Of a stretch of DNA of 64,000 bases, positions 1-8,657 are shown piece by piece (within the stretch, counting starts at the first letter, position 1; each line of letters starts with the position of its first letter). The position numbers and the translations under genes are program-made. The notes beneath the pieces were generated by a model. The model saw only the letters and a program-made list of their open reading frames with translations. It did not search any database and was not told where the DNA came from. Origin of the DNA: Burkholderia sp. WSM2232 (GTDB taxonomy: Bacteria; Pseudomonadota; Gammaproteobacteria; Burkholderiales; Burkholderiaceae); contig NZ_AWZV01000022.1 of assembly GCF_000472545.1 (NCBI RefSeq), forward strand, positions 213 through 64,212, written 5' to 3'.

Positions 1-150
1 ACGGGCGAGCGGCTCGACAACCTGGAAGACCCGTACCGGCTGTTCCGCTGCCACACCATCATGAACTGCGTCGACGTCTGCCCGAAGGGATTGAACCCGA
101 CCAAGGCAATCGGCAAGATCAAGGAATTGATGGTTCGGCGTACTGTTTGA
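1..150 (+). CDS. sdhB: Succinate dehydrogenase iron-sulfur subunit, C-terminal end (partial)
   Basis: The reading frame is open from base 1 and stops at 148-150, giving the last 49 residues of a protein whose start lies outside the window. The visible part contains CHTIMNCVDVCPKGLNP, the C-terminal cysteine cluster that ligates the [3Fe-4S]/[4Fe-4S] centres in SdhB, followed by the typical basic tail ending KELMVRRTV. SdhB carries electrons from the flavoprotein subunit to the quinone site of complex II at the inner membrane. The sdhE and gltA genes that normally follow sdhB in this family are not seen downstream; the next gene is an unrelated exported protein. Fumarate reductase subunit B is a less likely alternative. 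Confidence 0.9.
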   Translation, partial: TGERLDNLEDPYRLFRCHTIMNCVDVCPKGLNPTKAIGKIKELMVRRTV

Positions 151-699
151 CAGCAGCATTGCTGCTTCGGCTGGGGTCTCGTTCTGAGGCTCCAGCATCT
201 TCTCTTCTGCATGACGTCCCCTAGCGCGGGACACATCTGCGTTTCATTCTCCTTCGCATTACCGTGACCCGCGTGCCGCGATTTTTTGATTCGCTTAATT
301 AGTCGCCGCGCGTCGCGATATGTCACGACATGACCCAATCGGAATAGGCGCGTCCGCTGCCGCGTGACGTTGGCGGCAGGTCGAGTCACTGCGCATTCTC
401 TGTTACAAAAAATTCCCGCCGACCGATTTGGTAAGACCTAAATTGCATGGGCATTCATGCTGCCGGTCGTGACCGGCAGCAGAGGGAAGTCGTAGCCGAC
501 GCGCTGGCGGTCTCCAGCGCTCGCGGCCTGCAATGGTCCAAGCGGTAGTAAGTCTGGCGAGTAGAACATGCTGAACAAGAAGCGCCGCTGCTGTCGTTGC
601 CACACCTGCAAGCAGGCGCAATCTCCCCACGTCGCTTAGCAACCGCCAGCGTGCTATCGGTCTGCCCGTCACAGGCCGCCTATGGAAGAGGAGTGTTCT
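151..699. other. Intergenic region, 549 bp, with one strong palindrome
   Basis: No convincing gene was found between sdhB and the Asp-box protein. Open frames here are short and lack ribosome binding sites. The one clear structure is the perfect inverted repeat at 458-481. Stretches near 280-300 and 410-450 are more AT-rich than the surroundings and could hold the promoter of the downstream gene. Confidence 0.6.
458..481. repeat. Perfect 11-bp inverted repeat with 2-nt centre
   Basis: The arms 458-468 (TGCTGCCGGTC) and 471-481 (GACCGGCAGCA) are exact reverse complements separated by GT. No T-run follows on either strand, so it does not look like a standard intrinsic terminator. It could be an operator or a hairpin in the leader of the gene at 700. 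Confidence 0.5.
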
Positions 700-2133
700 A
701 TGTCCTGCAACAAGCATGGTGTACTTCTGTTCGGCATCCCGCTCGCCATCGCATTGACGAGCACGACGGGCTGGGCCGCACCGGTTCTGGCGTCGGGTCC
801 GAGTCCGTTTGCCAGTTGCAACATCGGCGGGCCCGGCACCAACTACGTGAATGCCGAGGTCGAGCCCTGGCTCGCCGTGAATCCGGCCAACCCTTCCAAC
901 CTGATTGCCGTGTGGCAACAGGACCGCTGGTCGAACGGCGGCGCGCACGGACTGGTGGCGGCCGCTTCGTTCGACGGCGGCCAAACGTGGAAACAAACTC
1001 CGCAGCCATTCACCATGTGCGCGAACGGCCTGCCGTACGAACGCGCGTCCGACCCGTGGGTCTCGATCGGACCAGACGGCACCGCGTACTCCGTGTCGAT
1101 CTCATTCAATCAATCGAACAACAACAACGCAGTGGGTGCCGCGGTGTCGAAGGACGGAGGTCAAACGTGGGACAACCTGCGCGTGCTCATCGCGGATAAC
1201 GAACCGTCACTGCAGTTCTTCAACGACAAGGAGTCGGTGACGGCGAATCCGGTCCGTGCCGGTGTCGCGTACGCGGTCTGGGACCGGCTCGAACTGCCGA
1301 ACGGCAATCCGTACGCGAACCTGCACACGGCTGCTTTCCGCGGACCCTCCATGTTCTCGAAGACCACGGACGGCGGCCTTACCTGGAGCACGCCGTCAGT
1401 CATCGTGAACGTGCCTTCGCGGCAGCAGACCATCGGCAATCAGATCGTGGTCAACTCGCAGAACGGGACGCTTTATAACTTCTTCGACCTGATCAGCCCA
1501 CCGTTCTCGAAAGCGGCGGGCAAGGTTGCGTTCATCAAATCGACGGACGACGGCCTCACGTGGACCAACCCGCAAATCATCTCCGGTCTGCAAACCGTGT
1601 CGGTTACCGACCCTAACACCGGCGAACCGGTGCGCACGGGAGACATCATTCCCGAGCCTGCAATCGACCCGGCGACGGGTCAGCTCTACGTCGTCTGGCA
1701 GGATTCGCGTTTCAACGGCGGCCAGTACGACGAGATCGCGCTGTCTACGTCCACGGACGGCGGCCAGACCTGGAGCGCGCCGGTGCGCGTCAATACGCCG
1801 TCTGGGAAGCCGGCGTTCAACCCGAGCGTTCGCGTCAATTCAGCGGGAACGGTGGCCGTTACTTACTACGATTTCCGCACACTCGAGGCAGGCAACACGT
1901 CGACGCTGCCAACCGACTATTGGCAAACCACTTCGACGGATGGCGGCAAGACTTTTGGCGGAGAACTGCATGTGGCCGGCCCGTTCGATATGAAGACGGC
2001 GCCGAACGCGGGGGGCTTTTTCGTGGGCGACTATCAAGGGCTGGACGCGCGGGGAACGGCCTTCGTGCCGCTGTTCGTGCAGACCAACTCGGGCAACACG
2101 GCCAACCGCACGGACGTGTTCGCGGCGCCGTAG
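700..2133 (+). CDS. Exported Asp-box (BNR repeat) sialidase-like protein
   Basis: The 477-residue product starts at the ATG at 700, chosen over the in-frame ATG at 682 because a strong GGAAGAGGAG ribosome site sits 6 nt before it. The N-terminus (MSCNKHGVLLFGIPLAIALT...GWAAP) is a signal peptide. The mature part carries at least six Asp-box motifs: SFDGGQTW, SKDGGQTW, TTDGGLTW, STDDGLTW, STDGGQTW and STDGGKTF. This is the signature of BNR beta-propellers found in sialidases and other secreted glycosidases. Asp boxes are structural and do not prove catalysis, and I could not place the arginine triad of true sialidases. A secreted glycan-binding or glycan-cleaving propeller is the safest call. 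Confidence 0.8.
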   Translation: MSCNKHGVLLFGIPLAIALTSTTGWAAPVLASGPSPFASCNIGGPGTNYVNAEVEPWLAVNPANPSNLIAVWQQDRWSNGGAHGLVAAASFDGGQTWKQTPQPFTMCANGLPYERASDPWVSIGPDGTAYSVSISFNQSNNNNAVGAAVSKDGGQTWDNLRVLIADNEPSLQFFNDKESVTANPVRAGVAYAVWDRLELPNGNPYANLHTAAFRGPSMFSKTTDGGLTWSTPSVIVNVPSRQQTIGNQIVVNSQNGTLYNFFDLISPPFSKAAGKVAFIKSTDDGLTWTNPQIISGLQTVSVTDPNTGEPVRTGDIIPEPAIDPATGQLYVVWQDSRFNGGQYDEIALSTSTDGGQTWSAPVRVNTPSGKPAFNPSVRVNSAGTVAVTYYDFRTLEAGNTSTLPTDYWQTTSTDGGKTFGGELHVAGPFDMKTAPNAGGFFVGDYQGLDARGTAFVPLFVQTNSGNTANRTDVFAAP

Positions 2134-2162
2134 TGCGTGAACCCAGTGCTCGCGCTTGCCAC

Positions 2163-2192
2163 CTGAACGCCCCGGAATTTCCGGGCGTTCAG
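2163..2192. terminator. Hairpin between convergent genes
   Basis: CTGAACG...CGTTCAG arms plus CCGG pairs form a nearly perfect stem with an AATTT loop and one bulged C. It lies between the 3' ends of the Asp-box gene and ppnP, so it could end transcription from both sides. No long T-run follows. Confidence 0.55.
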
Positions 2193-2213
2193 GCAAGGCG
2201 GGCCCAGCGGCGC

Positions 2214-2534
2214 TTACAGATAGCTGCACACGTAGTCGAGCGTCTCGATCACGTCAATGTCGAAGCGGCTCTTGCCGGGCACCGAAAACGACTCGCCCGC
2301 GCGATAGGTTTTCCACTCGTCGCTGCCTTCCAGACGGATGCGACATTGGCCCGCCTGCACTTCCATGAGTTCGGGCGCGTCGGTGCCGAAATTGAGCGTG
2401 CCCGGCAGGATCACGCCCAGCGTCTTGCGGCTGCCGTCGGCGAACAGGACGGTGTGCGAGACACACTTGCCGTCGAAGTAGACGTTCGCGCGTTTGATAA
2501 CGGAAACCTGATCGAATTGCGTTGCAGCCGTCAT
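2214..2534 (-). CDS. ppnP: Pyrimidine/purine nucleoside phosphorylase (PpnP, DUF1255 family)
   Basis: The 106-residue protein has the length and sequence of the YaiE/PpnP family (MTAATQFDQVSVIKRANVYFD..., LPGTLNFGTDAPELMEV, FSVPGKSRFDI). Members are small cupin-fold enzymes that phosphorolyse several nucleosides to free base and ribose-1-phosphate in the cytosol, serving nucleoside salvage. The gene is monocistronic and converges on the Asp-box gene. The match runs over the full length. Confidence 0.9.
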   Translation of the reverse strand: MTAATQFDQVSVIKRANVYFDGKCVSHTVLFADGSRKTLGVILPGTLNFGTDAPELMEVQAGQCRIRLEGSDEWKTYRAGESFSVPGKSRFDIDVIETLDYVCSYL

Positions 2535-2695
2535 GGCGGTGTTCCTATGAGTCGTCGTGAAGGGATGTGCGGGCGCCGCGGCGCGGCAGCCCCGCTGTAG
2601 GCGAGCGGCGCCGACCGATTATGGGAGCTGGCGGTCGGGCGCGAACCCGCCATGATACAGGCGAGCATGGCCGTGGCACGACAGCGGCGCGGCGC

Positions 2696-3400
2696 TCAAT
2701 CTGCCGGCAGCCACCGCCCAGAACGCGGACACGTGGTCACCGCTTCGCCATTCAGCAGAACCTGCTCAATACCCGCTTGCAAGCTGCGTGGTGGAGCAAC
2801 GTCGAATTCGATGTTGAGCGCGCGAGCCAGATGCGCGTCTTCGACTGGCAGTTCCCACGTCAGGAAGATCTGCACGCACTGCGGATTCAACGTGAAGTCG
2901 TCTGCGTTGAAACCGCTGCTGCCGCGCCGGACTACGCCGTGGGGTTGGCCGGTGTCGAAGATAACAGCCGTGCCGCGTCTTAACGGAATGCGCTCGCCCG
3001 TGGACGCGAAATGCAGGTCGAAGCCCTGGTCTTCAGTAAGAAAGAGATTGCAGAAGGCCGCGCCGCCATACTGTTGTGCGTCGTGGTGATACCTTGCGCC
3101 TCGGCAGGCCATCAAGGCCACGTCGCTCGTGACGAGCACTTCGGGCAGTCCGAGCGCGCGAGTCCAGTCCGACATTGCCTGCACGCAGCGGGTGTAATCC
3201 GGCCAACGCACGCGGGTTCGCGCAAAAGGCATCGCCTCGACGTCGCCAGCTTCGAGGTCCATTCGTGACGACGTTTCCCTGTCCCAATCCGACAGCACGC
3301 GCTGCGATGGCATGGGTATGTCGACGACGCCCGACAGCACGACCTCGCTCACGCGCCGGCTGCGGATGGCCTCGCCACTCGGGTAACAGGAGATCAGCAT
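2696..3400 (-). CDS. Uncharacterised protein with an Fe(II)/2OG oxygenase-like metal motif
   Basis: The 234-residue protein has no signal peptide or membrane segment. Residues 105-107 (H-H-D within YHHDAQQYGG) and H154 (FDTGQPHGV) are spaced like the HxD...H iron triad of double-stranded beta-helix oxygenases, and an FCNLFLTEDQGFDLHF strand pattern lies between them. I do not recognise a named family, so the oxygenase idea is inference from these residues only. The gene stands alone, leftward, between ppnP and the rightward GNAT gene. The ribosome site before the ATG at 3400 is weak. Confidence 0.55.
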   Translation of the reverse strand: MLISCYPSGEAIRSRRVSEVVLSGVVDIPMPSQRVLSDWDRETSSRMDLEAGDVEAMPFARTRVRWPDYTRCVQAMSDWTRALGLPEVLVTSDVALMACRGARYHHDAQQYGGAAFCNLFLTEDQGFDLHFASTGERIPLRRGTAVIFDTGQPHGVVRRGSSGFNADDFTLNPQCVQIFLTWELPVEDAHLARALNIEFDVAPPRSLQAGIEQVLLNGEAVTTCPRSGRWLPAD

Positions 3401-3646
3401 GTTTGACGCTTACGCACGTTCAGGACCGTTTGGAGGACGAATGATCTGCCATTGTAGTCGTTGCACACGATGCGCAGCATCGGCGCGCCAGCAGCCGGCG
3501 GCGTTCGTATCGACGCTCGCATTGCGCCGAGGCATGCATGGTTCCAAATTCGAGTCGCCCGGTGGAGCTAACAATGCAGGCGCAATTTTCTTATGCTGAC
3601 GGTTTGCCCGCCGACATAACACTGCCGGCATAACAAGGAGCCGCGC

Positions 3647-4108
3647 ATGTCCGACACGATTCAGGTCCGCCCCATCAAGCACGCCGATTTTGACGCATGG
3701 TTGCCGCTGTGGGACGCGTACAACGCGTTCTATGGCCGCTCCGGCGAGACCGCGTTGCCGCGGGATATCACGCAACTCACGTGGGGCCGCTTCTTCGACG
3801 CGTATGAGCCGATGCACGCGATGGTTGCCGAACGTGACGGCCAGTTGCTGGGCCTCGTCCATTTTCTGTATCACCGCCACACGACGCTCGCCGGGCCGAT
3901 CTGCTATTTGCAGGATCTGTACACGCTGGAGACCGAGCGCGGCAAAGGCGTGGGCCGCGCGCTGATCGAAGCGGTCTATGCGCGCGCGAAAGCAGATGGC
4001 TCGCAGCGAGTCTACTGGCAGACGCATGAGACGAACCATACCGCTATGAAGCTGTACGACGCGGTGGCGGACAAGTCCGGGTTCGTGGTTTATCGGAAGC
4101 AGGTCTGA
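3647..4108 (+). CDS. GNAT-family N-acetyltransferase
   Basis: The 153-residue protein has GNAT motif A (RGKGVGRALIEAVYARA), which binds the acetyl-CoA pyrophosphate, preceded by the YLQDLYTLE strand and followed by a C-terminal VYWQTHETNHTAMKLYD segment typical of motif B. A good AAGGAG ribosome site lies about 8 nt before the ATG. It should transfer an acetyl group from acetyl-CoA to an amine; the sequence does not show which substrate. It is probably monocistronic, since its flanks are unrelated. Confidence 0.88.
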   Translation: MSDTIQVRPIKHADFDAWLPLWDAYNAFYGRSGETALPRDITQLTWGRFFDAYEPMHAMVAERDGQLLGLVHFLYHRHTTLAGPICYLQDLYTLETERGKGVGRALIEAVYARAKADGSQRVYWQTHETNHTAMKLYDAVADKSGFVVYRKQV

Positions 4109-4383
4109 GCTGAAGTCTCAACCCGCGAGGAGGGAGGCGGCAGAGGCAGTGCTTATGCATTGCGCAACGCCACAATTCGGCAGATCGCAACGGGCTTGCC
4201 GCGGCACTTTGCCGCCTCCGTAGGCGCCCATTATCCATCTAGCCCGCTCGCCACAGTATTTTGCAATTCATCAATTAGAGACCAGCGCGATAACGCTTCG
4301 CGGTGCTATGCTTTGATCCGGTCCGCTGCGCGAGGCCTCGCTGCCACGCCTTCGTTCCGCTCAAGCGTCCGGAGGCCACGCTC

Positions 4384-4671
4384 ATGTCCAATGCCGTGCA
4401 GATTCAGGTTGCCGCTTCGCATCTCTACCCCGGTTGCGCCGTGCATATCGCGCACTTGCCCGAACCGGCGCGGGCGGCGTCCGCCACCGTCGAATTCGCC
4501 GATGGGTCCGGCGCTCACGCCACGTGCCATTTGCGGGCGCATGACGAACTTGAACTGACCGTAGACGGTTACGCAACGCAACAGCGTCACCCGGTCAACG
4601 CCAGACACTGGCTGCTGCTTGCCGTCGATGCAACGCACAACAGCTGGCGGGTCAAGCGCCGCTTGCCCTAG
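4384..4671 (+). CDS. Small conserved-type hypothetical protein (95 aa)
   Basis: The ATG at 4384 is preferred over the upstream in-frame ATG at 4303 because GGAGG lies at 4371-4375. The product (MSNAVQIQVAASHLYPG...) is cytosolic-looking, has no membrane segment, and reads like a small all-beta domain with alternating hydrophobic residues ending RVKRRLP. I do not recognise the family. It ends 145 bp before the phosphatase gene on the same strand and may share its transcript. Confidence 0.6.
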   Translation: MSNAVQIQVAASHLYPGCAVHIAHLPEPARAASATVEFADGSGAHATCHLRAHDELELTVDGYATQQRHPVNARHWLLLAVDATHNSWRVKRRLP

Positions 4672-4816
4672 CTGCGCAAACGCCGCATTGCATTCCAACA
4701 GCAATCCGGTGCAATCTTGCGCCGGCAGTCCCAACAGAATCCCGTAACTTCAGCCGGCGTCTCGTGCGCCGCCCGAGCCGCATCTCGCGCTCGCCATCCC
4801 CACTCGGAACCCACCG

Positions 4817-6526
4817 ATGACAGACCACGACTCCTCCCTGCCGCCCGATGCCGACCGCGCCGATCAAGCCACCAATGCCGCGGACGATCCCCACAACCCC
4901 GAGCGCCGCCGTGTGCTCACGGGCCTGGCGGCCGTCGGCCTGGGACTCGCACTGAGCGGCTGCAAGACCGACGACCTCGCAGGCGGCGGCGCACCGCGCA
5001 GCGCGGCGGACCTGCGGCTCGACGCCGCGCTGCGCGATCAGGTCAAGCAGATCGTGGTGATCTACGCGGAAAACCGTAGTTTTACGAACCTGTTCGGCAA
5101 TTTCCCAGGGCTCCAATATCCGCTGGATTCGGTCAGCGCCGAGCGCTATCTGCAACTCGACCGCGACGGCAAGACGCCGCTGCCGCGCTTGCCGGCAATC
5201 TGGGGCGGCCTCGTGCCACAGGCGCAGGAAGTGGATGGCAAACGCTACATGATCGGCCAGAAGGACATCGGCAATCTGCGCAACGGGCCATTTCATCTCG
5301 CCGACGCGCACGGCGCGCCGCTGCCCACCGGCGTCATCACACGCGACCTCGTGCATCGCTTCTATCAGAATCAGATGCAGATCAACGCGGGGCGCAACAA
5401 CCAGTTCGCCGCATGGGGCGATTCAGGCGGCCTCGTCATGGGCCATTACCGCAATTCCGCCGACACGCTCAAGCTCTGGAGCCTCGCGCAGCAATACACG
5501 CTGTGCGACACCTTCTTCATGGCCGCCTTCGGCGGCTCGTGGCTGAACCACATTTTTCTGATTTCGGCGCAGGCGCCGTTCTATCCCGACATTAACAACA
5601 GCCCGGCGAAAAAGCTCGTGTCGGTGGTGGAAGGCGACGATCCAACGGGCGCCCGGCTGAAGCTCGCAGCGGACTCGCCGGCCTCGGCGCTCGACGGCCC
5701 GCCGAAGTTCGTCAACGACGGCGCCTTCACTGCCGACGGCTACGCCGTCAACACCATGGCGGCACCGTATCAGCCGAGCAATGTGCGCCCGGCCGAAGGC
5801 GGCAACCCTGCATTCGCGGATGCGTCGAATCCGCGCGTGTTGCCGCCGCAAACCTACGCGACCATCGGCGACCGTCTATCGGACAAAAGTGTGGACTGGG
5901 CCTGGTACAGCGGCGCGTGGCAATACGCGCTGGAGCATCAGGACACGGGCGCCATCCCCGACTTCCAGTATCACCATCAGCCGTTCAACTACTTCGCCAA
6001 CTACGCGCCCGGCACGGCCGCGCGGCGCAAATATCTGCGCGACGCCGGGCTGGGCGAAGACGCTTCGACCAGCCATCTGATTGCCGACATCGACGCGGGA
6101 CGTCTGCCCGCCGTCACCTTCTACAAGCCACAGGGCAATCTGAACATGCACGCCGGCTATGCGGACGTCGAATCGGGCGACCGGCATATCGCGCGCGTAA
6201 TCGAGCATATTCAGCGCGGCCCACAGTGGGCCAACACCGTGGTGATCGTCACCGTGGACGAAAACGGCGGCTGGTGGGATCCGGTCGCGCCGCCGCTGGG
6301 CGACCGCTGGGGTCCGGGCTCGCGCATTCCGGCGCTGGTCATTTCGCCGCTCGCGAAAAAAGGCTTCGTCGATCACACGGTGTACGACACCAACTCCATT
6401 CTTCGCCTGATCAGCCGTGTGCACGGACTCGCACCGCTCCCCGGCGTGGTGGCGCGCGACCGTGCGTTCGCACGCAACGGTCTGGCGCCGCTTGGGGATT
6501 TGACGGCGCCGCTGGACCTCGCGTGA
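4817..6526 (+). CDS. Tat-exported lipoprotein phosphoesterase (AcpA/phospholipase C superfamily acid phosphatase)
   Basis: The 569-residue protein has a twin-arginine motif (ERRRVLTGLAAV, residues 29-40) running into a lipobox (LSGC, Cys49), so it is predicted to be exported folded and lipid-anchored. After the signal, VIYAENRSFTNLFGNFPG matches the metal and nucleophile segment at the start of the PF04185 phosphoesterase fold. VTVDENGGWWDPV and a conserved histidine region near the C-terminus complete the metal site. The family includes AcpA-type acid phosphatases and phospholipases C, and the sequence alone does not decide between phosphate monoester and phospholipid substrates. Confidence 0.85.
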   Translation: MTDHDSSLPPDADRADQATNAADDPHNPERRRVLTGLAAVGLGLALSGCKTDDLAGGGAPRSAADLRLDAALRDQVKQIVVIYAENRSFTNLFGNFPGLQYPLDSVSAERYLQLDRDGKTPLPRLPAIWGGLVPQAQEVDGKRYMIGQKDIGNLRNGPFHLADAHGAPLPTGVITRDLVHRFYQNQMQINAGRNNQFAAWGDSGGLVMGHYRNSADTLKLWSLAQQYTLCDTFFMAAFGGSWLNHIFLISAQAPFYPDINNSPAKKLVSVVEGDDPTGARLKLAADSPASALDGPPKFVNDGAFTADGYAVNTMAAPYQPSNVRPAEGGNPAFADASNPRVLPPQTYATIGDRLSDKSVDWAWYSGAWQYALEHQDTGAIPDFQYHHQPFNYFANYAPGTAARRKYLRDAGLGEDASTSHLIADIDAGRLPAVTFYKPQGNLNMHAGYADVESGDRHIARVIEHIQRGPQWANTVVIVTVDENGGWWDPVAPPLGDRWGPGSRIPALVISPLAKKGFVDHTVYDTNSILRLISRVHGLAPLPGVVARDRAFARNGLAPLGDLTAPLDLA

Positions 6527-6709
6527 AGTTCATCGCAACGGGCGACGAAGAACGGTAGGGAGAACGTGCCGGCCAGCGGTGCGTTCCCGACATGGGCCGG
6601 CGCCTTTGCATCGACTTTTGCAGCGCGAAAAGTCATACCTTGGTCTTGATTAACCGGCGCTTCGACATAGACTGATAAGGCAATTCTTCGCACTTCGCAC
6701 GGAACTGAT

Positions 6710-7069
6710 ATGCGCCTGACTATCCTGATTAACGGTTCCGATCCCACCGTCAGTCATGACTACGCTGTGCTGTGGCTCGACACCGACGAACATCGGTGGT
6801 CGAGAGAAGCGCACCAGGGGATCGATCTGCCTCCTTGGGGCGAACTACGCGACGACAACGGCGTGACGACGCTGTGCGGGCCCAGTAACGAAGCGCCGCT
6901 GTGCACGCTGCGCGGCCTGCATGTGGATCGGAAACAGCGCGTGAGCGCGGCTCAGGGCGACGCCGCCTGGACCACGCTGCGCAACCATGCGCCCACCAGC
7001 GGTTTCTGGCGTTTGCAAGCGGTCGATCGTCAAAAAGTGAACGCGGAAAACAGCGTGTTCGGGAATTAA
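6710..7069 (+). CDS. DUF3564-type protein
   Basis: The 119-residue product (MRLTILINGSDPTVSHDYAVLWLDTDEHRWSREAH...) matches from memory the DUF3564 family known mainly from Burkholderia and close relatives. It has no signal peptide or membrane span. Function is unknown. The gene stands alone 183 bp after the phosphatase, with its own 5' region. The lineage restriction of the family supports the proposed host group. Confidence 0.75.
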   Translation: MRLTILINGSDPTVSHDYAVLWLDTDEHRWSREAHQGIDLPPWGELRDDNGVTTLCGPSNEAPLCTLRGLHVDRKQRVSAAQGDAAWTTLRNHAPTSGFWRLQAVDRQKVNAENSVFGN

Positions 7070-7447
7070 TTCCACTCAATTCCCGCCTTTCCCCAGTCGG
7101 TCGGAAATTCCCACACCGGGCAATCGGCCCGCGCGTGGGCGGCCCTTCGCCGGACTGATGCCTGCGGGCGTCACACCGTGCGAGGCCCGTCCATTCCCCT
7201 GTCGTCGGACGACTTCCTTCGCGCACGCCTTTAAGCCGGTCTTAAGTTTGCCTGCGTAGAGTAGGAAATCCACGCATTCGGGTCGCTGCAAGGCGGCCCA
7301 TTTTTTTCTCCGCCAGATCCCACCCAGGCCTTCTCCTCGTCATGCCGCGTCATGGCGAAGCGACCTTTCACGCGCGCACGAATCGCCACTCGTTGTCGAG
7401 CATCGACGCTATACTTTGCGCCCTTTTCCAGCCCTCACGTCCGACAC
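7070..7447. other. Intergenic region, 378 bp
   Basis: No gene is supported here. Open frames on either strand lack ribosome sites and are rich in Arg/Pro, as expected of non-coding GC-rich DNA. It must contain the promoter of the nuclease gene, but I cannot place it with confidence. Confidence 0.5.
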
Positions 7448-8197
7448 ATGAAGAAGTGGCTCCTCTGTCTGCTCGCTGCGTTTGCTGCTACCGCCAGCGC
7501 GGCGCCTTCCTGCACCCAGTTCACGCCCAATGCGCAATGGCCGGTTCTGACCAACCAGAAGATGACGCCGAAAACGCGCACGCTCTGCTACAGCGATTTC
7601 GCCGTCCTGCACTCCGGCATCACGCACGGTCCGTTGTGGTCTGCCGAGCATCTGACCCGCGACCATATCGAAGCGGCGAAGGACATGGTGCGCACCAACA
7701 AGTTTTTCGAAGACGCGCGTCTGCCGGAGGGCGAAGGCGCGACGCTCGCCGACTACAAGCGCAGCGGCTTCGATCGCGGGCATATGAGTCCCGCGGGCAA
7801 CCGCTGGAATGCCGAGGCGATGGCACAATCGTTTTCGCTCGCCAATGTCGTGCCGCAGAATCGCGAGAACAATCAGCGCTTGTGGGCGCGCATTGAAACG
7901 TCGGTGCGCAAGATCGCCATGACGTACGACGATACGTATGTGGTCACCGGCCCAATGTTCAGCGGCCAGCAACTGCAGACAATCGGATCGACGCGCGTGT
8001 TCGTGCCGACGCAACTGTTCAAGGCGGTTTATGTGCCTGCGCGGCAACTGGCGTTCGCGGTCGTAGTCGACAACGTGTCGACGAACCGCTATGAAATAAG
8101 GACGATTCACGAACTCGAGGCAGCCTCGGGCATCCGTTTTCCGGGCATTCCGGAAAACCTCAAAGATCAGCGACCAGGAGGACTCAAAGGTGTTTAA
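7448..8197 (+). CDS. Exported DNA/RNA non-specific endonuclease (NUC1/EndA type)
   Basis: The 249-residue protein begins at the ATG at 7448, where a classical signal peptide starts (MKKWLLCLLAAFAATASAAP). The mature part holds the catalytic DRGHMSPAGNR motif (His112 as general base). It is followed by NVVPQNRENNQRLW, which supplies the metal-binding Asn and the helix of the beta-beta-alpha-metal nuclease fold. It should cut single- and double-stranded nucleic acids outside the cytoplasm, for nutrient scavenging or extracellular DNA turnover. Two cysteines (22 and 47) may form a disulfide. Its last 8 nt overlap the next small gene. Confidence 0.92.
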   Translation: MKKWLLCLLAAFAATASAAPSCTQFTPNAQWPVLTNQKMTPKTRTLCYSDFAVLHSGITHGPLWSAEHLTRDHIEAAKDMVRTNKFFEDARLPEGEGATLADYKRSGFDRGHMSPAGNRWNAEAMAQSFSLANVVPQNRENNQRLWARIETSVRKIAMTYDDTYVVTGPMFSGQQLQTIGSTRVFVPTQLFKAVYVPARQLAFAVVVDNVSTNRYEIRTIHELEAASGIRFPGIPENLKDQRPGGLKGV

Positions 8198-8450
8198 ACC
8201 GTATTCGAACGACGACGAGGTGCTGAACATCCAGGGCGACGCGATGACCGTGAGCAACGGCACGACGCGCGTGGTACTGAACGGCACGCTCGAAATCACC
8301 CAGGACCAGCGCGGGCTGAAGGCCGCGCTTGCATTGAAGGAAGCCGTGGACGCCGTCGTGGCGGCATTGCAGGCGCACCCCGCACTGCCGGCAAAAGCGA
8401 AAGACGAGCCGGATGACAAGCCAGGCGTCGTACAAAACCCGTTCCAGTGA
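8190..8450 (+). CDS. Small acidic protein translationally coupled to the nuclease gene
   Basis: The start is a GTG at 8190 with an AGGAGG site at 8176-8181, inside the 3' end of the nuclease gene, so the two genes overlap by 8 nt and are probably co-translated. The 86-residue product has no signal peptide, an acidic N-terminal half and a C-terminal Ala/Pro/Lys-rich tail (HPALPAKAKDEPDD). I do not recognise the family. Tight coupling suggests a partner of the nuclease, for example an inhibitor protecting the cytoplasm, but that is inference only. Confidence 0.7.
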   Translation: MFKPYSNDDEVLNIQGDAMTVSNGTTRVVLNGTLEITQDQRGLKAALALKEAVDAVVAALQAHPALPAKAKDEPDDKPGVVQNPFQ

Positions 8451-8657
8451 TGCGCAAAGATCGTTAGACGTTACGTGGCAAGACGGCAAGCGTATTCAGC
8501 ACCCCGATATGTTTCTGCGACTGCACTGTAGTTACGTTTTGTCACCAGAGCATCGTCAACTGCGGTCTTGCGGGCTGCGTTAAACCGGCAGCGCTGAACG
8601 ATTCGGCGCTCACGAATCCGCTCATACGGATTCAACGGTTAAACAAGGAGTCAAACC

